Assembly (NCBI GenBank): GCA_020072905.1
Contig: JAIQGB010000325.1
Location: 1 to 5,123, forward strand
DNA from: Terriglobia bacterium
GTDB lineage: Bacteria > Acidobacteriota > Terriglobia > UBA7540
DNA: 5,123 bases
Direction of reading: 5' to 3'
Part shown: positions 1 to 5,123 of the stretch, piece after piece
Numbering within the stretch: position 1 is the first letter of the stretch
Layout of the letters: each line of letters opens with the position of its first letter
Program-made: the position numbers and the translations under genes
Notes under the pieces: model-generated
Told to the model about the DNA's origin: nothing
What the model saw: only the letters and a program-made list of their open reading frames with translations
Databases searched by the model: none

Positions 1-1185
1 GATGTCGCCGCTTGGTATCGCCGGCTCGGCGATCTGGGTTCGAGTGACGCAGTTCTCGAGGCGGCTCTCAAGGATTTCCCCGTCCAGGCGAGCTCCCCGC
101 TGGTCTACTATTACCTCGCCTCGAATGCGCGTGCGGAAGGCAAATCATCCGAGGCGCAGCAATACGCGAGCCAAGCGGCGTCTGCGTCCTACGAAAAAGT
201 CTTCCCGCACCGGATTGTGGACGCGCTGGTGCTCGACGAGGCCATCAAGGCCAATCCACTCGATGCGCACGCCCACTATTTTCTGGGCAATTTTCTCTTC
301 GCGCGCGGCCGCTACGACGATGCTTCGCGGTTGTGGTTCCAGGCGCTCGGGCAGGGATTTGAGTATTCGGTTCTCTACCGCAACCTCGGCGTCTACGCCT
401 GGCGCGTGAAGAAGGATCTCGAGGGGGCAGCAGGTTTTTACGAGAAGGCGGTCGAGCTCACGCCCGGCGAATACCGGCTTTACGTGGACCTCGACGAAAT
501 CTACGCGCAACTCGGCGACTCCGCGCGCCGCGAAAAACTGTTCGCTCAAGCGCCCGCCGCGGTACTCGATCGCGACACCGTGCGCGTGCGTCGTGCGCTG
601 CTCGCCGTTCAGCAAAAACAGTTCGGCCAGGCGCTCGGCATGTTGGAAGGTCACCACTTCAAGCCCTGGGAAGGGGGCGAGATCGTTCGCCAGGTCTACG
701 TCGCCTGCAACTTGGAACAGGGCAGAACCGCGTTGGCAACAGGAAAAGCCAATGAAGCGGAGGCGGCTTTCCGGCGAGCCGCCCAGTACCCCGAGAACCT
801 TGGCGTGGGCAAGCCTAACGAGCCTCACGACGAGGCTGCCTTCTTCTGGTTGGGTGAGGCGCTCCAGGCCGCCGGCAACTCGGATGCCGCGCGCGTGGCG
901 TGGGGGCAGGCCGCGGGCGAGAGCAAGGGAGCGCCGGCAGTGTCGGAAGCCTTTCGGGCCATGGCCCTCAAGCGGCTGGGACGCACAGAGGAGGCGGACA
1001 AGACCTTGGATGAACTCGTCCAGGCGGCAGGCAAAGAAAAACCGACCGCTCATGAACTCTACGTGGCCGGTCTGGCGGAATCATTCCGCGGCCGCAAAGA
1101 TGAGGCACAGGCCGACTTCCGAAAGGCGCTCGACCTCGACCCGACCTATTGGCCGGCGCGAATTGAGTTGGAACGGGAGAGGTAG
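1..1185 (+). CDS. TPR-repeat protein, DUF5107-like, C-terminal part (5' end outside window)
   Basis: The reading frame is open from base 1 and ends at TAG 1183-1185, giving the last 394 residues of a longer protein. The GTG at 217 is internal, because the same frame continues upstream with helical TPR-like sequence. TPR-type helix pairs are visible at about residues 85-120 (NPLDAHAHYFLGNFLFARGR), 122-170 and 351-391 (LYVAGLAESFRGRKDEA, then ALDLDPTYWPA). Between them are two motifs I associate with the C-terminal TPR region of DUF5107 proteins: HFKPWEGGE (219-227) and YPENLGVGKP (253-262). The N-terminal DUF5107 domain itself would lie outside the window. No enzymatic residues are evident, and TPR arrays generally act as protein-binding scaffolds. 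Some DUF5107 proteins occur near carbohydrate-use genes, but the partner here is unknown. The gene is convergent with the reductase gene. I am confident of the TPR assignment and moderately confident of the DUF5107 family. Confidence 0.88.
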   Translation, partial: DVAAWYRRLGDLGSSDAVLEAALKDFPVQASSPLVYYYLASNARAEGKSSEAQQYASQAASASYEKVFPHRIVDALVLDEAIKANPLDAHAHYFLGNFLFARGRYDDASRLWFQALGQGFEYSVLYRNLGVYAWRVKKDLEGAAGFYEKAVELTPGEYRLYVDLDEIYAQLGDSARREKLFAQAPAAVLDRDTVRVRRALLAVQQKQFGQALGMLEGHHFKPWEGGEIVRQVYVACNLEQGRTALATGKANEAEAAFRRAAQYPENLGVGKPNEPHDEAAFFWLGEALQAAGNSDAARVAWGQAAGESKGAPAVSEAFRAMALKRLGRTEEADKTLDELVQAAGKEKPTAHELYVAGLAESFRGRKDEAQADFRKALDLDPTYWPARIELERER

Positions 1186-1344
1186 ACGCCGGTCAACTCG
1201 GCCCGCGGGTTGAGGCTTTCGTGTTCCGGTGGGAGGGTAGCCTTTTTGCGAAAGCGTACGGCGTTTTGGTGACGCTTTATCCCAGCTTTGTGTAATGCCG
1301 GCGCCTTCTTCGCGCCTTCAAAAGCCCGCCCCGTCACTCGCGCT
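1186..1344. other. Convergent intergenic gap
   Basis: This 159-bp gap separates the stop codons of the TPR gene (+) and the reductase gene (-). Besides the hairpin at 1188-1219, it contains a 7-bp inverted repeat, AAAGCGT (1251-1257) with ACGCTTT (1272-1278), around a 14-base loop. It also contains a 5-bp one, GGCGC (1300-1304) with GCGCC (1312-1316). Neither is followed by a T run on either strand. No coding potential, tRNA or promoter stands out. Confidence 0.5.
1188..1219 (+). terminator. Possible weak intrinsic terminator after the TPR gene
   Basis: Two bases after the TAG stop, GCC (1188-1190) and TCAAC (1193-1197) can pair with GTTGA (1209-1213) and GGC (1214-1216). This gives an 8-bp stem with a two-base GG bulge and an 11-base GC-rich loop. 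Only three T residues follow (1217-1219), so it is a weak candidate. Its position directly behind the stop codon and before a convergent gene supports the role. Stability was not computed. Confidence 0.3.
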
Positions 1345-2340
1345 TCAGACGCAGAAGATTTCCGGCGTACTTGTCGGGCCGTCCAAGTGCCCGACCAGCC
1401 GCTTTTCGAGCGCGCCGCGCACGGTGCCAAGATTCTTCCGCAGCGCTTCCTTCTCCACCGGATCAAGCGGTTTGAAGGTCCGCGCGATGTCGATATTCTG
1501 GTCGATGTGCTCGACGTGGGGCATGCCAATCACCGCCGTCGTGACCGGCAGGCTCATGGAGTAGCGCAGAAGCTGATCGATGCTCGCCTTGTTCTCGCCG
1601 GTCCCCACCAGGAATTCCTGCCCGGTCACCTTCATGGCGATGATGCCGAGGTTTTTCTTATTGGCGGCGGGCAGCGCCAGTTCCTCAAAGCGGCCGTTGC
1701 GGGAGGCATTGAGCGCCATCTGCACGCAGTTCAGGTCGTGCCGCGCGATGGCCTGCGCCATCACCTCGCCGTCCGTGTGGCTGGTCATGCCGATGAAGCG
1801 CGTCATCTTCTGCTCGCGTACTTCGAGTAATCCCTTCAGCGCTCCGTCCGCGGCCTCGATTTTGGCGAGGTCGTCGGCGTGGCCGAGGCTGTGGAGGTGC
1901 ACAAGGTCCACGTGATCCACTTGCAGGCGCTTCAGGCTGCCTTCGAAGCGCCGCATGAACTCATCGCGCGTGCGGTCGGGAATCTTGGTGGCAAGGAAAA
2001 CCTCCTTGCGGCGCGTGGCCATAACTTTGCCGACGCGCGTTTCGCTCTTCCCGTCGCCGTAAGCGTACGCCGTGTCAAGGTAATCGATTCCCAGATCGAT
2101 CGCGTGGTTCAGGGCGGCGAGCGCTTTTTCTTCATCCTCATACATCAGAAAGCGGCTTCCGCATCCGAAGGCGAGTATGGAGACGCTCGCTTCCGTGCGG
2201 CCGAGCGTGCGATGCGGGAGGGGAGAAGCTGCGGCGGGCGTGGCTCGCGCCACCTCCGCGAGCAGCGGCAGGCTTGCTCCGGCGGCGGTTCCAAGGGCCA
2301 ACTTCTCCAGGAATTTTCGTCGTGTAACGTCTTGGCTCAT
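1345..2340 (-). CDS. Tat-exported aldo/keto reductase
   Basis: This 331-residue protein is a complete NAD(P)H-dependent aldo/keto reductase (TIM barrel) carrying a twin-arginine signal. The N-terminus has TRRKFLE (residues 6-12) followed by a hydrophobic stretch at 14-28 and a plausible cleavage site after ARA (31-33), so the folded enzyme is probably sent across the inner membrane by Tat. The barrel begins at RTLGRTEASVSILAFG (44-59). The catalytic tetrad is present: Asp89 and Tyr94 in DYLDTAYAYG, Lys119 in FLATKIP, and His150 in DLVHLHSLG. The cofactor-side motifs IGMTSH (183-188) and VIGMPHVEHIDQN (270-282) are also in place. There is no C-terminal CxxCxxC iron-sulfur motif of the kind seen in some exported relatives. 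The ATG at 2340 is preceded by AAGGAGG. It lies 47 bp behind the LamG-like gene on the same strand, so co-transcription is likely. The substrate is unknown; sugar aldehydes or ketones are only a guess from context. Confidence 0.93.
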   Translation of the reverse strand: MSQDVTRRKFLEKLALGTAAGASLPLLAEVARATPAAASPLPHRTLGRTEASVSILAFGCGSRFLMYEDEEKALAALNHAIDLGIDYLDTAYAYGDGKSETRVGKVMATRRKEVFLATKIPDRTRDEFMRRFEGSLKRLQVDHVDLVHLHSLGHADDLAKIEAADGALKGLLEVREQKMTRFIGMTSHTDGEVMAQAIARHDLNCVQMALNASRNGRFEELALPAANKKNLGIIAMKVTGQEFLVGTGENKASIDQLLRYSMSLPVTTAVIGMPHVEHIDQNIDIARTFKPLDPVEKEALRKNLGTVRGALEKRLVGHLDGPTSTPEIFCV

Positions 2341-2344
2341 AGCG

Positions 2345-2351
2345 CCTCCTT
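2345..2351 (-). promoter_or_regulatory. Strong ribosome binding site of the reductase gene
   Basis: On the minus strand AAGGAGG stands four bases before the ATG at 2340. It is a full Shine-Dalgarno match and fixes the start codon, which also yields a proper twin-arginine signal peptide. Confidence 0.85.
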
Positions 2352-2353
2352 GT

Positions 2354-2379
2354 GCGGGTTTGCCCGCCCCGACGCGGGC
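2354..2379 (-). repeat. Two mutually exclusive hairpins between the LamG-like and reductase genes
   Basis: GCCCGC (2362-2367) can pair perfectly with GCGGGC (2374-2379) across a 6-base loop. The same CCCGC (2363-2367) can instead pair with GCGGG (2354-2358) across a 4-base loop. No T run follows on the minus strand, so it does not look like a terminator. It sits just upstream of the reductase ribosome binding site and could affect mRNA stability or translation of the second gene, but this is inference. Confidence 0.35.
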
Positions 2380-2387
2380 GGTCTTGG

Positions 2388-3095
2388 CTAATTTGTCTTG
2401 GCGGGCCGGAGGTAGCTGCCCGGCTCGCAGCCGGCATCGCTCGAACTCAGCCGGACGTCGTCGAAATCTCCCGTCTCGTCAAACGATCCAATCCCGATCT
2501 CGCCGCAGGTAAACGTGCGGTCGATGACGCTGAACAACGGTTCCTTGCGGCCGTCAGCGAAGACCTCGATCGATCCTGAAGGAACATCCCGCCGGACGCG
2601 CACCGTGTGCCACTCGCGGTCAGGGAGCGCAGGATCAGCCTCTGTGCCCGCGAGGCGTTTGCGCGGCTCGCCGTTGACGATGAAGATGCCGTTGTGGACC
2701 GGCTGCGCGGTTCCGCGGTCGGAGGAGAGATGGGCGTAATAGAAGTGCAGCGTGTCCACGTAATTGAAGACCACGATCATGGAGGTTCCCTCGCGCCGGA
2801 TGCGAGTCTCGAAAGCAAAGCTGCCCACGGCGGCCTTCTTGAGCCGCGCGAACTGCAGCGGGCGGCGAGGAACACCCGGCTCGCGGTTGCGCTTCATGTG
2901 CAGGTAATGATTCGGCCCTTCGGCGAGGATCACCCAGTCCTCGGGGTAGGGAAACTGCCAGTTGGAGAGGTCGCCCCTTTCGAAATCGGTGTGGAACTCA
3001 ACGCTGCGCAGAACAGCCTTTGCGACGGACGCGAGCAGGAGACCCGCCGCCACAATGCCCATACCGATCAACGCACGCTTTGCGGTTTGCTGCAT
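2388..3095 (-). CDS. Secreted LamG / DUF1080-like beta-sandwich protein
   Basis: With the ATG at 3095 the product has 235 residues. It begins with a classic Sec signal: charged AKR (5-7), a hydrophobic core at about 8-23, and an AKA cleavage site (24-26). The mature part reads as one concanavalin A-like (LamG or 3-keto-disaccharide hydrolase/DUF1080-type) beta-sandwich. Its landmarks are TDFERGDLSNW (36-46) at the start, a central strand pair around IVVFNYVDTLHFYYAHL (107-123), WHTVRVRR (162-169), EVFADGRKEPLF (177-188) and the closing GEIGIGSFDETGDFDDVRL (198-216). Such domains bind or cleave glycans, but no catalytic residue can be assigned here. Two cysteines (about 197 and 223) could form a disulfide outside the cytoplasm. 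An in-frame GTG at 3113 would add six residues and has an AGGG-like sequence upstream. I prefer the ATG because of the signal peptide, though its ribosome binding site is weak. This is the first gene of a probable operon with the reductase. Confidence 0.82.
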   Translation of the reverse strand: MQQTAKRALIGMGIVAAGLLLASVAKAVLRSVEFHTDFERGDLSNWQFPYPEDWVILAEGPNHYLHMKRNREPGVPRRPLQFARLKKAAVGSFAFETRIRREGTSMIVVFNYVDTLHFYYAHLSSDRGTAQPVHNGIFIVNGEPRKRLAGTEADPALPDREWHTVRVRRDVPSGSIEVFADGRKEPLFSVIDRTFTCGEIGIGSFDETGDFDDVRLSSSDAGCEPGSYLRPAKTN

Positions 3096-3146
3096 CACCG
3101 AATACGTCACCACTGAACCCTGCCCGTCCTTGGATTCGGCCCGGCG

Positions 3147-3152
3147 ATTATA
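3147..3152 (-). promoter_or_regulatory. -10 box of a promoter for the LamG-like/reductase operon
   Basis: The minus strand reads TATAAT, a perfect sigma-70 -10 hexamer, which would start transcription near 3140 and leave a leader of about 45 bases before the ATG at 3095. No TTGACA-like -35 box exists at 16-18 bp spacing. That position is taken by a palindrome instead, which suggests a promoter that depends on an activator or is controlled by a repressor. Confidence 0.5.
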
Positions 3153-3170
3153 CCGCTTCTCTGAAGTCTC

Positions 3171-3180
3171 TGGCGCGCCA
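3171..3180. promoter_or_regulatory. Perfect 10-bp palindrome at the -35 position
   Basis: TGGCGCGCCA is a perfect inverted repeat centred at about -35 relative to the start site predicted from the TATAAT box. This location is typical of operators or class II activator sites. The short GC-rich sequence could also arise by chance, so the role is inferred. Confidence 0.35.
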
Positions 3181-3193
3181 TCCTTTTGTGGGT

Positions 3194-3258
3194 GTAGGGT
3201 TTATTTGGCAGGAATGTAGGGTTTATCTGGCAGGAACGAGGGTTTATTTGGCAGTAAA
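3194..3258. repeat. Three tandem direct repeats of about 22 bp
   Basis: The core GGGTTTATTTGGCAG occurs at 3197-3211, with one change (T to C) at 3219-3233, and exactly at 3240-3254. The full units are 3194-3215, 3216-3237 and 3238-3258. The first two differ at two positions. The third has lost one T near its start and diverges at its end. There are no spacers, so it is not a CRISPR array. The unit length is not a multiple of three, and no convincing gene covers it. The repeats lie upstream of the operon promoter (about -54 to -118) and at the edge of the phage-derived block. They may be tandem protein-binding sites or the end of a vanished mobile element. Confidence 0.85.
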
Positions 3259-3316
3259 AACGAGGAAAAGAGAGACACAACGAAGGCGGAACAGGGAGGA
3301 AAGAGCAAAGTCGAGA

Positions 3317-3544
3317 TTAGGTGGTGCGGCGCGCTCGTGCGCGCGGGACTCTTCCTTCCAAGATAGCGGAGATCTCCAGCCAGCCCTTTAGATTCGCGGT
3401 ACTCACAGAGAGTGATTTAGCAGCAACTGCCACGTTGCCCCGACATGCCTTAATCGTCTTGTGAACGATTGCCGCCCCGATCTCCCGGAGCGGAGTACCC
3501 AAGGGGAAATGGTAAACCATGCATTGTCGGTTAAGTTTCCTCAC
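3317..3544 (-). CDS. Small protein with Fis-like helix-turn-helix
   Basis: This 75-residue product resembles the C-terminal DNA-binding domain of Fis and NtrC-type activators (HTH_8). A first helix, PLREIGAAIVHKTIKACRG (18-36), is followed by the turn and recognition pair GNVAVAAKSLSVSTANLKGW (36-55), with the characteristic GN start, AA in the second helix and a hydrophobic-spaced recognition helix. The tail GRVPRARARRTT (64-75) is unusually basic and may be a random extension. The GTG at 3544 has AGAGGA close upstream; an ATG at 3520 (residue 9) is the alternative start. It starts 14 bases after the stop of the tape-measure-like gene, so it is probably translated from the same mRNA. Its AT content looks higher than that of the host-type genes. 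DNA binding is inferred from the motif; the target is unknown. The gene could also be a chance frame, but the HTH pattern, spacing and ribosome binding site argue for a real one. Confidence 0.6.
   Translation of the reverse strand: MRKLNRQCMVYHFPLGTPLREIGAAIVHKTIKACRGNVAVAAKSLSVSTANLKGWLEISAILEGRVPRARARRTT
3329..3344. repeat. Short perfect GC hairpin inside the 3' end of the Fis-like gene
   Basis: GCGCGC (3329-3334) and GCGCGC (3339-3344) flank a 4-base loop, TCGT on the plus strand. It encodes the Arg-Ala-Arg-rich tail of the Fis-like protein. No T run follows on either strand, so it is not a standard intrinsic terminator. Confidence 0.4.
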
Positions 3545-3547
3545 TCA

Positions 3548-3553
3548 TCCTCT
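3548..3553 (-). promoter_or_regulatory. Ribosome binding site of the Fis-like gene
   Basis: AGAGGA on the minus strand lies three bases before the GTG at 3544, inside the short gap behind the tape-measure-like stop codon (3559-3561). The spacing is slightly short. It supports the GTG start over the later ATG at 3520. Confidence 0.45.
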
Positions 3554-3558
3554 AAGTC

Positions 3559-5123
3559 TCAGAGCGCGCCGTCTAGGACCGCGCGCTTGAAGGCGCGAAC
3601 GACGCGGCTGGCAAAAACTTCGCCATTCTCTCCCGGCTGCTGGTAGATCGGTCCCACGTTGACCGTGATCGACCGACCGCTTGCGCGATTCTCGCCTTGC
3701 GGCGCCATTCCAGCGAACGCCCCCACCGGTCCTCCGGCTGCAAATCTAGGCAAGTTGGAGAGGAACCCCCGGCCTAGGATCTCGACTTGCCGGGAATTCA
3801 AAACCCATTCGTCGGGATGGAGGATCGCGGGAATCCCGCCGCCGGGAAGTTGAAAACCATTCGAGAGTACAGGCCCTCCAGATAAGAATTCCGGCAGGGT
3901 CAACCCCGCGATGTTCGCCGTTGTCGCCTCGCGCTGTTTCTCCAACTCTTCTAGCGCGCGGACTTCATCCTGGATTACTCTGGTGAGATTCTGTGCGCCC
4001 TGCTCGCCCCACCGTCCTAGGCCAGCGCCCAGCAGTTTCTGGCGGCCCTGGTCAATGAGCGTCTGCATCCCTTGCAGCGCCGAATCATAATCAACCTGGT
4101 GTTGATAGAACTGCTTATAGAGGTCATCGGCAGCAAACTCGAATCCCTGTTCTAGCCCTGCGGCTTTTTCCTTCGCCCTGCCCCGACCGAACATCCCCAG
4201 GATCGCGCCGACGACCGCGCCGAGAATCCCGCCGGAGGCCAGGTATCCACCCGCCGCACCTTCCAGAGGGTTTCCGGTGTTGTAGGCTTGACTGAGTAGT
4301 GTCCCACCCAGCATTCCCTTGGTCAGGGCAAGAGTGAAGATGCTTTGCGGCGTCAGAGCGCCAAATGCCGCATTGCCGAAGATCCCGGAAGTCGCCCCGC
4401 CCAGCGCCTTGGGGATCGCGCCTCCGGTCAAGACCTGGCTGCCGGAAATGAGCGGCGCTGCCGCGCCAAAGGCGCTGATTGCCCCGGCATCGAGCCCGCC
4501 ACTGACACCCTGAATCGTTCCACCGCCCGGCAAACTCAGCGCAGATCCGCCGCCCCCAAAGGCCAGTGCGGAGGTGAGAGCGCCAGATCCGCCCCCGCCG
4601 CCGCCGATTCCGAAGACGCCAGCCAAAAGCGAACCCAGGATGCCTCCGCCGCCCGGCCCGGCGCCCGACATCTGTTTGATTCCTGTCAGCCAGCTCGCTA
4701 GCATTTGGCTAACCCATTTTGTGAGTGAGCCCAGGCTCTGCATCAGGAACTGGTGCAAAACGTCGGAGACAGAGCGCGCGGTTAGAAACACGCGGTCAAT
4801 GAAAGACTCGATTGACTGTGCGGTCTTCTCATAGACCTCTTTCGCTTTCCGCGCCGATTCCTGCTGGATTTCGATTTGCGCCTGTTGCGCCTCCACCTGG
4901 TCTTTGATGGCGGCCGTCACGTCATGCAAGCCCGCGACACGTATCGCCGCGTCCGCATCCGATTTAGCTGCTAACAGGTCTTCTGCCGCCTTCTCTTGCT
5001 CTTGCAGGTTATGGAGAGCTTGGAGCGCGCCGCTGGAGGCGCTGAGTTGCACGGCGAGCTGCTGTTGATGCGTCGCGAAAGTCTTCGCCGCTTCGGCGGC
5101 GCGCTTGGCGCTTTCCGCATACT
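3559..5123 (-). CDS. Phage tail tape-measure-like protein, C-terminal part (5' end outside window)
   Basis: The frame is open from the right edge to TGA 3559-3561, giving the last 520 residues. The GTG at 5052 is internal, since 23 more codons of helical, Ala/Lys/Glu-rich sequence precede it. Order of parts: long alpha-helical, probably coiled-coil sequence (about 1-105); an amphipathic stretch with SLTKWVSQMLASWLTGIK (131-148); glycine-rich low-complexity segments (about 155-215); a hydrophobic glycine-zipper-like segment, GGILGAVVGAILGMFG (297-312); another helical region (about 320-400); then the C-terminal motifs HPDEWVLN (435-442), FAAGGPVG and ITVNVGPIY (485-493), ending in a basic helix. 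The HPxEWVLN plus FAxGGxV pattern, the hydrophobic segment and the coiled coil are typical of tail tape-measure proteins, which set tail length and pass into the host membrane during DNA injection. The frame shows no break. Codon use appears less GC-biased than in the host-type genes. The gene is followed closely by the Fis-like gene, but no other tail gene follows within the window. Confidence 0.82.
   Translation of the reverse strand, partial: YAESAKRAAEAAKTFATHQQQLAVQLSASSGALQALHNLQEQEKAAEDLLAAKSDADAAIRVAGLHDVTAAIKDQVEAQQAQIEIQQESARKAKEVYEKTAQSIESFIDRVFLTARSVSDVLHQFLMQSLGSLTKWVSQMLASWLTGIKQMSGAGPGGGGILGSLLAGVFGIGGGGGGSGALTSALAFGGGGSALSLPGGGTIQGVSGGLDAGAISAFGAAAPLISGSQVLTGGAIPKALGGATSGIFGNAAFGALTPQSIFTLALTKGMLGGTLLSQAYNTGNPLEGAAGGYLASGGILGAVVGAILGMFGRGRAKEKAAGLEQGFEFAADDLYKQFYQHQVDYDSALQGMQTLIDQGRQKLLGAGLGRWGEQGAQNLTRVIQDEVRALEELEKQREATTANIAGLTLPEFLSGGPVLSNGFQLPGGGIPAILHPDEWVLNSRQVEILGRGFLSNLPRFAAGGPVGAFAGMAPQGENRASGRSITVNVGPIYQQPGENGEVFASRVVRAFKRAVLDGAL

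Larger units (their letters stand above)
3096..3316. other. Intergenic control region between phage-derived block and host operon
   Basis: This 221-bp stretch holds, in minus-strand order, a purine-rich segment on the plus strand without recognisable signals (about 3259-3316), the three tandem repeats, the palindrome, the -10 box and the leader of the LamG-like gene. Between palindrome and -10 box the minus strand also has CAGAGA twice, nine bases apart. Open frames through the region are short and made of repeat sequence. No tRNA or obvious attachment site is visible. Confidence 0.5.

Noticed and set aside
145..1053. 302-codon open frame on the minus strand opposite the TPR gene
   Set aside because: It lies wholly antisense to a clear TPR coding frame, and its translation shows no recognisable domain. 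Long antisense frames are common in GC-rich genes.
1251..1278. Intrinsic terminator between the convergent genes
   Set aside because: The 7-bp stem has a 14-base loop and no T run on either strand, so it does not meet the usual pattern.
1288..2391. Two plus-strand frames of 170-180 codons opposite the reductase gene
   Set aside because: They are antisense to a complete aldo/keto reductase with all catalytic residues, and they show no family resemblance of their own.
2607..3116. 169-codon plus-strand frame opposite the LamG-like gene
   Set aside because: It is a shadow of a minus-strand gene that has a proper signal peptide and beta-sandwich motifs. No domain is visible in it.
3194..3258. 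CRISPR array
   Set aside because: The units are directly adjacent with no spacers, only about three copies exist, and no cas gene is present.
3096..3316. tRNA gene or attachment site marking the prophage boundary
   Set aside because: No cloverleaf-like sequence, T-loop motif or duplicated core is seen here. The other boundary lies outside the window, so an att core cannot be tested.
3020..3391. Plus-strand frame of 123 codons through the tandem repeats, with a repeated RVYLAG-like peptide
   Set aside because: The repeat unit is not a multiple of three, and the frame overlaps the start of the LamG-like gene and the end of the Fis-like gene antisense. The peptide repeat is partial and is best explained by the DNA repeat.
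3546..3548. ATG two bases upstream of the chosen GTG as start of a small gene
   Set aside because: It is in a different frame and reaches a stop after five codons.

Overview
The window looks like chromosomal DNA of a GC-rich, soil-type bacterium, most likely an Acidobacteriota member. This assignment is an inference. It rests on the mix of a DUF5107-like TPR protein, a twin-arginine-exported aldo/keto reductase and a secreted LamG-like protein; no rRNA or other marker is present to prove it. The left two thirds is ordinary host-type sequence. The right third (about 3317-5123) is phage-derived.

Layout. Positions 1-1185 (+) hold the 3' part of a long TPR protein whose start lies outside the window. 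It is followed by a weak terminator-like hairpin (1188-1219) and a 159-bp convergent gap. Two genes on the minus strand then form a probable two-gene operon, transcribed right to left. The first (3095-2388) encodes a secreted LamG/DUF1080-like beta-sandwich protein. The second (2340-1345) encodes a Tat-exported aldo/keto reductase with an intact catalytic tetrad and a strong ribosome binding site. The operon has a recognisable control region: a perfect TATAAT -10 box (3147-3152), a perfect 10-bp palindrome where the -35 box should be (3171-3180), and three tandem 22-bp repeats just upstream (3194-3258).

Beyond the repeats, also on the minus strand, comes the end of a phage tail module. The C-terminal 520 residues of a tail tape-measure-like protein (3559-5123, running off the window) are followed after a 14-nt gap by a 75-residue protein with a Fis-like helix-turn-helix (3317-3544). 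No other tail, lysis or integrase gene follows, so the phage block stops abruptly next to the repeats and the host operon.

The LamG-like protein and the reductase are probably co-expressed and both exported, which suggests an extracytoplasmic sugar or glycoside-related job, but no substrate can be read from the sequence. The most interesting parts are the repeat/palindrome control region at the host-phage boundary and the small Fis-like protein coupled to the tape-measure gene. I see no tRNA, rRNA, CRISPR array, intact insertion sequence or integrase in the window.
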